Positions 1 through 4,138 are shown, counted from the first letter of the stretch. The stretch is 5,706 nt of DNA from Campylobacteraceae bacterium (GCA_027083075.1 JALWQQ010000118.1:1-5706); one strand, 5' to 3'. Numbers and translations: made by a program. The notes: generated by a model not told the origin, from the sequence alone.

Positions 1-228
1 GGTTGTACTTGAGCTATCGGCAGCGTTGGCGGTATGATGAGATTGTAGGTAGGAGCGGATATCGAGCCATGCTGTAACGGGAATGTTAAAATCCCTATGC
101 ATAATAGCTGCCGCCTTGGCGCTTGGGGTTGTTTTGCCAGAAAGCCATTGGCTAACCGCAGAGTGGCTAACACCTGTTGCAGTCGCTATCGATCTCACAG
201 TTCCTCGTTTAAGTAAATGTCTGTCCAT
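1..228 (-). CDS. Cro-like XRE-family regulator, C-terminus cut by window edge
   Basis: The frame is open from an ATG at 228 to the window edge (76 codons), and a stop codon lies four codons upstream of that ATG. The translation has a helix-turn-helix at about residues 12-33, with TVRSIATATGVSHSAVSQWL as its core, followed by LSGKTTPS and a helix ending near FNIPVTAW. This is the layout of small XRE/Cro DNA-binding proteins. It is divergent from the S24-type repressor and separated from it by 99 bp containing operator-like dyads, so it is probably the lytic-side (Cro-like) regulator and the first gene of the leftward arm. No Shine-Dalgarno is visible before the ATG (the leader reads GCTAACATTCACAC), so translation may be weak or start close to the transcript end. 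A GTG at codon 11 has GAGGA before it, but starting there would remove helix 1. XRE family is secure; the Cro role is inferred from position. Confidence 0.82.
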   Translation of the reverse strand, partial: MDRHLLKRGTVRSIATATGVSHSAVSQWLSGKTTPSAKAAAIMHRDFNIPVTAWLDIRSYLQSHHTANAADSSSTT

Positions 229-233
229 GTGTG

Positions 234-254
234 AATGTTAGCTTAATTAACATT
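234..254. promoter_or_regulatory. Operator-like dyad, left array site 1
   Basis: A perfect 7-bp inverted repeat, AATGTTA at 234-240 and TAACATT at 248-254, is separated by 7 bp (GCTTAAT). The same 7-7-7 geometry and nearly the same sequence recur at 3084-3104, which differs at only 2 of 21 positions. The dyad overlaps the probable -10 box of the leftward XRE gene (TTTAAT on the minus strand, 252-257) and covers its leader. Binding by the adjacent repressor or by the XRE protein is inferred. Confidence 0.75.
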
Positions 255-268
255 AAATTTTTATTAAG

Positions 269-289
269 AATGTTAGTTTTTCTATCAAG
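269..289. promoter_or_regulatory. Operator-like imperfect dyad, left array site 2
   Basis: AATGTTA at 269-275 repeats the half-site exactly 35 bp after site 1. The other half (TATCAAG, 283-289) matches the consensus TAACATT at 4 of 7 positions, so this would be a weaker site. It contains a possible rightward -10 box (TATCAA, 283-288, preceded by a run of five T) for the repressor, which would allow autoregulation. A further related stretch lies at 295-316, where TGTTAG and CTTAATTTACA resemble site 1 but are separated by 5 extra bases. Confidence 0.5.
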
Positions 290-327
290 CGCTTTGTTAG
301 CATTGCTTAATTTACATAGGGGGCACA

Positions 328-1017
328 ATGCAAATTGGAGAAAGGATAAAAAGGGCAAGAAAAGCGAAAGGGCTAACGCAGCAAGAGCTATCAGAAATAA
401 CGGGCATAGGAAGGGCATCGATAGCTCAGTACGAAAGAGGCATTCATCGCCCTGACGTAGAAAATCTCATCACACTATCAAAGGCGCTTGATATCCCAGA
501 ACAAGACCTCTTCGACCCCTCCAAGCGCGAACGCATTGCCCGCGAAGAGCTAAGCAAGCATCCTTTCAAGTACCTAAGCGAAGTCGAAGAGGGCGCACTG
601 CTGCAAAACGCCGTTGTTGCCGAAGTGATGAGCCTCAAAGCCGCCGCGGGAGAGGGCAACCACCTCGAGAGCATCGACGAGTACGGCACGGGTGCCAAGG
701 CGATCATAGATCGCTGCTTTTTCAAGGTCCCGCCCAAAGGCAAGGTCTATCTGATGCAAGTGGATGGCTACTCCATGGCGCCGATGCTCTACCCCGACAG
801 CTGGGTCATCTACGAAGAAGCCTTCGAGTACACCACCGACGGGCTCTATGTCATCATCTACAACAACGAGCTGATGGTCAAGCTTTTGCAATACGACCCC
901 GCTACGCACGAGCTGGAGATCACCAGCAAAAACCCCGACTACCGCAGCTACCGCGTCAGTCCGCACGATCAAAGCGCGTTTAAGATCGTCGGCAAAGTGC
1001 TTAGGTGTGTGATATGA
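328..1017 (+). CDS. CI/LexA-like phage repressor (XRE HTH + S24 self-cleavage domain)
   Basis: A 229-residue protein with the standard two-domain plan of SOS-inducible phage repressors. Residues 3-58 form an XRE helix-turn-helix (LTQQELSEITGIGRASIAQY is the helix 2 to helix 3 core). Residues 101-110 hold a probable autocleavage site, KAAAGEG, with the scissile Ala107-Gly108. The catalytic serine is Ser149 in VDGYSMAPMLYPDSW and the lysine is Lys185 in ELMVKLL; the 36-residue spacing agrees with LexA/UmuD relatives. All key residues are present, so the protein should be cleavable under RecA control. The ATG at 328 follows AGGGGG at 318-323. It probably maintains lysogeny by binding the dyads at 234-289 and 3084-3139. 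Its stop overlaps the next gene by 4 bp (ATGA). Arginine and isoleucine codon choice changes sharply after about codon 40, suggesting a swapped DNA-binding module. Confidence 0.93.
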   Translation: MQIGERIKRARKAKGLTQQELSEITGIGRASIAQYERGIHRPDVENLITLSKALDIPEQDLFDPSKRERIAREELSKHPFKYLSEVEEGALLQNAVVAEVMSLKAAAGEGNHLESIDEYGTGAKAIIDRCFFKVPPKGKVYLMQVDGYSMAPMLYPDSWVIYEEAFEYTTDGLYVIIYNNELMVKLLQYDPATHELEITSKNPDYRSYRVSPHDQSAFKIVGKVLRCVI

Positions 1018-1919
1018 GTCTCTTTGCCGAAACGATCGCGATAGACGCCATTGACGACATCGATAACGCGATCTTGCGGGTTCTAAAGAGCGACAAAGAG
1101 TATTTTCGCATCAAAGTAAACGAGATAGAGCCTATTGTGTTCAAGTTGCAAGGCGGCAGATTTGACGACGAGTATATCCCCATAGAAACGCTCAAGATCA
1201 TACGCATCTACCGCACCTCTTTCAAGCGATACTTCAAGCTTGCCGCACACAAAGAGCCAAGCGACGATATGTTATACTTCAATGCAAAGCGAGGCAGTTT
1301 CGAGCTTGACATACAAAGCATCATAGACACTTTCATAGAAAAGGCGGTTGGCAAGATGACAACAACGGAGCTTACGATCACGCTACTCTTTTTGATCGGC
1401 GCATGGTTTGCCAACAAATCTTACGAAGCCTACCTTGAGAGCAAAAAAGAGTTGGCGCGCATCGATGCCGACAAAGAAAAAACAGCCCTGCTTCAAAGGG
1501 TGCTTGAAAAGCTCAGTGCCCACACCGCATACGCAAGCCACAAAAACCGACCGCCCAAAACCGCCATAGAGATGCTTGAGGAAAACGAGAGTCTTGAGTA
1601 CGGTACGATCGAAAATACTACGACATACACGCACGAAGATGCAGAGCGTTTTCGCGTATCTCAAGAGGAGACGACAGGGTACGAAACGATTACGGACGAT
1701 TTTTATATCAAAGCGCTCAAAGACGCGGGCGAGCACATCGAAGCGACGCTTAAAAACGACAAGCTAAAAACATTCAACGCGATTAGCAAACTTGGCGACA
1801 ATATGCCGCTACTCAAAGCACTTGACAAAAAGCAGACTGTGAAACTCAAAGTCACCGTAGGCAAAGACACACAAGGCGATATCGTCGAAGCCGATATCTA
1901 CGAAGTAGTAGAGGCGTAG
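1014..1919 (+). CDS. Repressor-coupled single-pass membrane protein, function unknown
   Basis: A 301-residue protein whose ATG (1014) overlaps the repressor stop as ATGA; an in-frame GTG at 1005 would add three residues, but the overlap start is preferred. Residues 1-115 form a soluble domain with KLQGGRFDDEYIPIETLK near 44-61 and a GSFELDIQSIIDTFIEK stretch at 94-110. One hydrophobic segment at about 117-134 (LTITLLFLIGAWFA) is followed by a long charged helix (138-170), a polar linker and a C-terminal region ending in alternating strands (TVKLKVTVGKD). There is no signal peptide. I recognise no named domain. Small soluble domain plus one mid-protein membrane helix is, from memory, a plan seen in uncharacterised prophage proteins. 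Co-expression with the repressor implies activity in the lysogen, as for lambda rexAB, so superinfection exclusion or anti-phage defence is a reasonable but unproven guess. Confidence 0.82.
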   Translation: MSLFAETIAIDAIDDIDNAILRVLKSDKEYFRIKVNEIEPIVFKLQGGRFDDEYIPIETLKIIRIYRTSFKRYFKLAAHKEPSDDMLYFNAKRGSFELDIQSIIDTFIEKAVGKMTTTELTITLLFLIGAWFANKSYEAYLESKKELARIDADKEKTALLQRVLEKLSAHTAYASHKNRPPKTAIEMLEENESLEYGTIENTTTYTHEDAERFRVSQEETTGYETITDDFYIKALKDAGEHIEATLKNDKLKTFNAISKLGDNMPLLKALDKKQTVKLKVTVGKDTQGDIVEADIYEVVEA

Positions 1920-1997
1920 CTACCGCGCTTCGGTTACATCGCTTACATAGACCCTGTTGCCGCGCTTTTTGCGTCTAAAAATGCCAAAGATGTCCAT
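1920..1997 (-). CDS. Possible 25-residue basic peptide
   Basis: A short ORF starts 6 bases after the stop of the secreted protein at 2004-2570 and ends directly beside the stop of the converging gene at 1919, exactly filling the gap. It begins MDIFGIFRRKKRGNRVYV and is basic in its middle. Codon choice resembles the neighbours, and it would share a transcript with the upstream gene. The Shine-Dalgarno is poor (AAGAAG about 9 bases before the ATG). I recognise no family. It may be a real small gene, the remnant of a longer one, or chance. Confidence 0.35.
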   Translation of the reverse strand: MDIFGIFRRKKRGNRVYVSDVTEAR

Positions 1998-2003
1998 ACA
2001 ATA

Positions 2004-2570
2004 TCACTTCTTGCACTCTTGCACCTTCTTGGCAAGCCCCTCAAGCCCACCGCTTTTGATAAGAAACTCGATCATCATTCCTATTTGCAGCCTTATATCA
2101 AACTCATCTTTAGCACCGATTGCTTTTTTAAGCCTCTCAACCGTCTCTTTAGGGATGATATAGGTAATGCTACCAATCTCGTTTGTTTTGGGCTCCGGTG
2201 CTTTTGTTTTACAGTTGATCACCAAGTCCGCATCGCCGCTAAAGGTGGTCATATCTTTGCCGACAGGATAGTACTCGTCATCTTTATATGGATGTTCAAA
2301 ATACGGCTTTAATGTGTTTGGCGAAAGGCTGCTTTCGCCGATGCGGTGCCCTTGTTTGTCTTTGGGATACAAAGAGATATCAAGATCAAGCTCTTTAGCG
2401 CTTTTGTTTTTGAGCCCGTACTCCACGCCATACACCTTCTTCCCATCGTAGGTTTTGTAAAGCTCGTAGACATACTTTGTGATCTCGACCTCTTTGCAGT
2501 TGTTTGTCACATTGAGGTCGCCCGCGATTGCTATGCCGCACACTGCCAATATCAAAACCAAGCGCTTCAT
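2004..2570 (-). CDS. Exported protein with Ig-like beta domain and helical tail, unknown function
   Basis: A 188-residue protein with a clear type I signal peptide (MKRLVLILAVCGIAIAGD, cleavage probably after Ala16); Cys11 is not in a good lipobox. Mature residues 18-122 look all-beta, with VYGVEYGLKNKSAKELDLDI and SLYPKDKQGHRIGE resembling the strand pattern of FxLYD-type periplasmic domains. Cys25 and Cys120 bracket this domain and could form a disulfide. A Pro/Lys linker (KAPEPKTN, 123-130) leads to an amphipathic helical region to the end. AGGAGG at 2576-2581 sits six bases before the ATG, and an extended -10 promoter lies just upstream, so it is probably expressed independently in the lysogen. 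It converges on the repressor operon. A moron-type cell-envelope role is inferred; the family is not identified. Confidence 0.8.
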   Translation of the reverse strand: MKRLVLILAVCGIAIAGDLNVTNNCKEVEITKYVYELYKTYDGKKVYGVEYGLKNKSAKELDLDISLYPKDKQGHRIGESSLSPNTLKPYFEHPYKDDEYYPVGKDMTTFSGDADLVINCKTKAPEPKTNEIGSITYIIPKETVERLKKAIGAKDEFDIRLQIGMMIEFLIKSGGLEGLAKKVQECKK

Positions 2571-2594
2571 CTTCGCCTCCTTTCTTTTTTTATA

Positions 2595-2603
2595 ACTATA
2601 CCA
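2595..2603 (-). promoter_or_regulatory. Extended -10 promoter for the exported-protein gene
   Basis: On the minus strand the sequence reads TTTTTTTGGTATAGT: a T-run (2603-2609), TGG (2601-2603) and the -10 box TATAGT (2595-2600). This matches the Campylobacterota sigma70 pattern, which lacks a conserved -35. The start would be near 2588, a few bases before the AGGAGG ribosome site. Confidence 0.7.
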
Positions 2604-2633
2604 AAAAAACGGACAACCTACACTTTTCTCTCT

Positions 2634-3035
2634 TTACTTCATCCACCCTACCGCATGACTAAGCGCCATGCGTACGGCGGTGCGGATCGCTTCGTTTTTA
2701 CCGCGTATCACCGCATCGCGCATCATCTCACCGATGCCGTCGCGCGCCTTGATGCTCTGCGGTGTCGCCTTGAGCGTCTCAAGCCCTACGGCGCTTAGCA
2801 CAACGCCGCTATAAGCATAGGCAAATCTATGGTCGTAGTAGATAAAGCCGCTTTGCTTGAGCCACTCTACCGTGTCGTTAAAGATATCGCACTCTTTGGG
2901 AATGTTAAGGCTCTCTTCGTCTATCTCAAGCCCCAACATCTCGCACACATCTATGTTTACCTTGAGCGGAAAGTGTTCGTAGAGTTTTGAGAGTATCTTG
3001 CCTGTGTAGAGATCAAAAAGCTCTATGTTTTTCAT
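2634..3035 (-). CDS. 133-residue phage accessory protein, possible winged-helix fold
   Basis: The start is placed at 3035 because AAGGAG (3041-3046) lies 5 bases upstream; an in-frame ATG at 3071 is upstream of the promoter -10 box and cannot be used. The N-terminal ~80 residues have the helix/strand rhythm of a winged-helix-like domain: FDLYTGKILSKLYEHFPLKV, then NDTVEWLKQSGFIYYDHR, then a hydrophobic strand and VGLETLKATPQSI. The C-terminal ~35 residues (GIGEMMRDAVIRGKNEAIRT and on) form an Ala/Gly-rich amphipathic helix. From memory, similar unnamed proteins with a WL..GFI motif, a GLE.L motif and a glycine-rich helical tail occur in proteobacterial genomes; I cannot name the family. It has its own strong promoter and sits between the two operator arrays, so it is probably expressed in the lysogen. 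Regulator, toxin or exclusion protein are all open. Confidence 0.8.
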   Translation of the reverse strand: MKNIELFDLYTGKILSKLYEHFPLKVNIDVCEMLGLEIDEESLNIPKECDIFNDTVEWLKQSGFIYYDHRFAYAYSGVVLSAVGLETLKATPQSIKARDGIGEMMRDAVIRGKNEAIRTAVRMALSHAVGWMK

Positions 3036-3053
3036 AACAACTCCTTTGTGTCC

Positions 3054-3062
3054 ATTATAGCA
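3054..3062 (-). promoter_or_regulatory. Consensus extended -10 promoter for the 133-residue protein gene
   Basis: The minus strand reads TTTTTGCTATAAT: a T-run (3062-3066), TGC (3060-3062) and a perfect TATAAT (3054-3059). The expected start near 3047 gives a short leader containing AAGGAG. It lies only 22 bp from the operator dyad at 3084-3104, so repressor bound there could affect it. Confidence 0.82.
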
Positions 3063-3083
3063 AAAATCCAAATATTTTTTGGA

Positions 3084-3104
3084 AATGTTAGTTTAAATAA
3101 CATT
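3084..3104. promoter_or_regulatory. Operator-like dyad, right array site 1
   Basis: A perfect 7-bp inverted repeat, AATGTTA (3084-3090) and TAACATT (3098-3104), with spacer GTTTAAA. It is the same site as 234-254 with two spacer changes. It lies upstream of the probable rightward -10 box at 3113-3118, about where -20 to -35 contacts would fall. Confidence 0.78.
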
Positions 3105-3112
3105 TTTAAGAA

Positions 3113-3118
3113 TTATCT
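3113..3118 (+). promoter_or_regulatory. Probable -10 box of the rightward early promoter
   Basis: TTATCT follows a T-rich stretch (CATTTTTAAGAA) and sits exactly between the two right-array dyads, so repressor at either site would block it. No strong -35 is visible. Match to consensus is moderate; the call rests mainly on placement between operators and upstream of the early genes. Confidence 0.45.
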
Positions 3119-3139
3119 AAAGTTAGGTATGCTAACATT
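3119..3139. promoter_or_regulatory. Operator-like dyad, right array site 2
   Basis: AAAGTTA (3119-3125) and TAACATT (3133-3139) with a 7-bp spacer (GGTATGC). The left half differs from the consensus at one base. It starts exactly 35 bp after right site 1, the same offset as between the two left-array sites, and would cover the transcription start of the early promoter. Confidence 0.7.
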
Positions 3140-3143
3140 CTCA

Positions 3144-3335
3144 TATCGGAACTTACCGATAACGTTCAGTAACAACCAAGTCCGTGCCGAGCAACGGACC
3201 AAGACGCCACCCCGAGCAGGGCAGAGAGGGGAAAGAGCTTTTGACGGAGCCATCGGAGACACTACTATGTAAACAATGCCGAAAGGCTGGAAAACAGAGA
3301 GTGCAAACAAAGATGGCTCCGCAAAGAGCTTAAAA
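3144..3335 (+). other. Highly structured untranslated leader of the early transcript
   Basis: This stretch has no convincing ORF but holds several stems readable by eye. TATCGG (3144-3149) pairs with CCGATA (3156-3161). GTCCGT (3180-3185) pairs with ACGGAC (3194-3199). CCCC (3210-3213) can pair with GGGG (3228-3231). A long closing stem pairs 3236-3254 with 3312-3330: 10 bp of CGGAGCCATC with GATGGCTCCG, a bulged A, TTTG/CAAA, a bulged G, then AGCT/AGCT. Inside it is GCC-GAAA-GGC (3278-3287), a GNRA-type tetraloop hairpin surrounded by A-rich single strands. There is no U-tract, so it is not an intrinsic terminator. The 33-residue peptide gene starts 10 bases after the region. A cis-regulatory element or put/nut-like antitermination RNA is possible; no known riboswitch class was recognised. 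Confidence 0.55.
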
Positions 3336-3345
3336 AGGAAACGGT

Positions 3346-3447
3346 ATGGGAACAGCCGTCATGCAGTGGCACACGCTCCTGCTTGTTTGCATAGCGGCGT
3401 TTGCCGTAGGTTTGTTGATAGGGCTATGGAGTAAGTCACACAAGTAG
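3346..3447 (+). CDS. 33-residue single-pass membrane peptide
   Basis: ATG at 3346 is preceded by AAAAAGGAAA (Shine-Dalgarno about 7 bases away). The product starts MGTAVMQWH, has one hydrophobic helix at about residues 9-28 (LLLVCIAAFAVGLLIGLW, with small-residue spacing AxxxGxxxG) and ends in a short basic tail (SKSHK). An internal ATG at 3361 would give 28 residues. It is the first protein gene after the right operator array, so it is expected to be expressed early in lytic growth. Its last 12 bases overlap the end of the converging minus-strand gene at 3436-3690. The function is unknown; it is too early and too small to call a holin. Confidence 0.6.
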   Translation: MGTAVMQWHTLLLVCIAAFAVGLLIGLWSKSHK

Positions 3448-3690
3448 TTCGCATCGCTCATCGGTAAGCTTGCACACGCTTCCCCTTTTGTATGGACAAA
3501 GCAAAGAGGCGATCTTACCGTCACGGTACACGATCGTGGCTTCTACAGACCATAGATTGTGCTCCGTAGGGGTATAGCATGGTGTTTTCTCGGAGGTTAT
3601 AGCAGGTCTGAGGTATCGCCCCACCGCAAATCCAAGCGTAGCGCTGCTAAAAAGCAACGCGGCAAAACTCCACGCAGGCATACTGATCAT
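3436..3690 (-). CDS. 84-residue membrane-anchored Cys-containing protein
   Basis: The N-terminus (SFAALLFSSATLGFAVG, about residues 8-24) is one membrane segment or uncleaved signal anchor, followed by RYLRP and a ~55-residue soluble part. The soluble part has four cysteines (38, 65, 73, 80) in a compact module reading VYRDGKIASLLCPYKRG and SVCKLTDERC, which suggests a disulfide-bonded fold if it faces the periplasm, or a metal site if cytoplasmic. AAGGA (3697-3701) precedes the ATG at 3690, and a near-perfect extended -10 promoter is at 3712-3720. It is transcribed against the early operon, so it is probably a lysogen-expressed accessory gene. The family is not recognised. Confidence 0.72.
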   Translation of the reverse strand: MISMPAWSFAALLFSSATLGFAVGRYLRPAITSEKTPCYTPTEHNLWSVEATIVYRDGKIASLLCPYKRGSVCKLTDERCELLV

Positions 3691-3711
3691 ACGACATCCT
3701 TTTTAACTGTC

Positions 3712-3720
3712 ATTATACCA
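3712..3720 (-). promoter_or_regulatory. Extended -10 promoter for the 84-residue membrane protein gene
   Basis: The minus strand reads CTTTGGTATAATG: TGG (3718-3720) directly before a perfect TATAAT (3712-3717). The expected start is near 3705, just upstream of the AAGGA ribosome site. The bases upstream of the box belong to the arm of a large inverted repeat. Confidence 0.78.
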
Positions 3721-3808
3721 AAGAGCTCTCAGGCGGCCGCGCCAATCCATTTTTTTCGAGTCTTTTTCATTGTCCTCCTCAAGGCGGCGCGGCTTCTTGA
3801 GGGCTCTT
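3721..3808. repeat. Large two-part inverted repeat (88-bp hairpin)
   Basis: AAGAGCTCTC (3721-3730) pairs with GAGGGCTCTT (3799-3808), 10 bp with one G-U. After a 5x5 internal loop, GCCGCGCC (3736-3743) pairs perfectly with GGCGCGGC (3786-3793). An alternative pairing, CCTCAAG with CTTGAGG (within 3777-3802), competes with it. On the minus strand the enclosed loop carries GAGGAGG followed by a 13-codon ORF (3729-3770, starting MKKTRKKWIG). No U-tract follows on either strand. Function is unknown. Confidence 0.55.
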
Positions 3809-3852
3809 AAAATAAATGGGGGGGTTCGATAGCGGTTAGAGTAAAGCAGGGG

Positions 3853-3878
3853 GTGCCGAGCGTTGCAGCACTCGGCAC
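3853..3878. repeat. 8-bp perfect hairpin after the 27-residue ORF
   Basis: GTGCCGAG (3853-3860) and CTCGGCAC (3871-3878) enclose a 10-base loop. On the minus strand it begins 6 bases after the stop of the 27-residue ORF at 3885, where a terminator would be expected, but only C-rich sequence follows instead of a U-tract. It may protect a 3' end or be a weak terminator. Confidence 0.5.
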
Positions 3879-3884
3879 AGTCGT

Positions 3885-3968
3885 CTATGCACCGCCAAGC
3901 ATTTTTATCAGATAGTAAAATGCAAGCAGCGCATAGGCGATAGACGCAATCATATCGACATCGTGCAT
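3885..3968 (-). CDS. Possible 27-residue membrane peptide
   Basis: The ORF begins MHDVDMIASIAYALLAFYYL and continues to a short IKMLGGA end: one hydrophobic helix from about residue 6 to 24 with polar caps. GAAGGG lies 6 bases before the ATG at 3968, and a stable hairpin follows the stop. It is downstream of a strong terminator (4020-4060), so it would need its own promoter, and none is obvious. The hydrophobic helix, ribosome site and hairpin together support a real small gene; the missing promoter argues against it. Confidence 0.42.
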   Translation of the reverse strand: MHDVDMIASIAYALLAFYYLIKMLGGA

Positions 3969-4019
3969 GTTGCACCCTTCATGCGAGATACCGCCCGCGC
4001 AACCCGGCAAAATCCGACC

Positions 4020-4060
4020 AAAAAAAAAGCCCGACCGCCAAATGATTGGCAGATCGGGCT
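4020..4060 (-). terminator. Strong intrinsic terminator, minus strand
   Basis: Read on the minus strand, AGCCCGA (4060-4054) pairs with TCGGGCT (4034-4028). After a small internal loop, GCCAA pairs with TTGGC (4050-4046 with 4041-4037) around a 4-base loop. Nine T follow directly (4028-4020). On the plus strand no T-run follows, so it acts only leftward. No protein gene lies upstream on that strand, implying that it ends a non-coding transcript. Confidence 0.9.
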
Positions 4061-4132
4061 ACCTCGCACATTGTAGCTGCAACTACAACGGGCGCAACAT
4101 GTGATTGCGTCTTGTGTCCTCCAAAAAAGGAA
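4020..4132 (-). ncRNA. Candidate small RNA (~113 nt) with promoter, two hairpins and terminator
   Basis: An extended -10 box (TGGTTTAAT, minus strand, 4139-4147) predicts a start near 4132-4133, and the intrinsic terminator at 4020-4060 gives the 3' end. In between are no ORF of note and two hairpins: CGCAA/TTGCG (4109-4105 with 4097-4093, 7-base loop) and an 8-bp stem with one G-U, CGTTGTAG with CTACAATG (4090-4083 with 4076-4069, 6-base loop). The predicted 5' end reads TTCCTTTTTTGGAGG, complementary to AAAAGGAA-type ribosome sites of nearby early genes. Single-stranded 5' region, hairpins and a terminal U-tract is the usual layout of bacterial small RNAs. No known RNA family was recognised. 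Confidence 0.6.
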
Positions 4133-4138
4133 CACCCA

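Noticed and set aside
1920..1975. Possible terminator between the converging genes
   Set aside because: Only 4-bp stems are present (ACCG/CGGT) and no T-run follows on either strand.
82..2907. Further AATGTTA half-sites at 82-88 and 2901-2907
   Set aside because: Both lie inside coding sequence and lack the second half-site at the right distance, so they are probably chance.
2036..3071. Longer start (ATG at 3071) for the 133-residue protein, and plus-strand ORFs opposite 2019-2798
   Set aside because: The 3071 ATG lies upstream of the -10 box of its own promoter; the plus-strand ORFs are shadows of well-supported minus-strand genes.
3129..3272. Plus-strand ORF of 47 codons from ATG at 3129
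   Set aside because: Its start lies inside an operator dyad with no ribosome site, and the body is the structured leader; the translation has no protein-like pattern.
3144..3335. tRNA, tmRNA, group I/II intron or c-di-GMP riboswitch in the structured leader
   Set aside because: No T-arm, tag ORF, intron core or GEMM motif could be matched by eye; only generic stems and a GNRA loop are supported.
3276..3434. Plus-strand ORF of 52 codons overlapping the 33-residue peptide gene
   Set aside because: No ribosome site, start within the GNRA hairpin, and a low-complexity basic translation; the overlapping membrane peptide is better supported.
3703..3975. 90-codon minus-strand ORF with many cysteines
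   Set aside because: No ribosome site, odd composition, and it crosses two hairpins; the better-supported 27-residue ORF overlaps it in another frame.
4063..4097. Alternative minus-strand promoter TTGCGC-N16-TACAAT (-10 at 4070-4075)
   Set aside because: It would give a transcript consisting only of the terminator hairpin; the TACAAT is better explained as one arm of the hairpin at 4069-4090.
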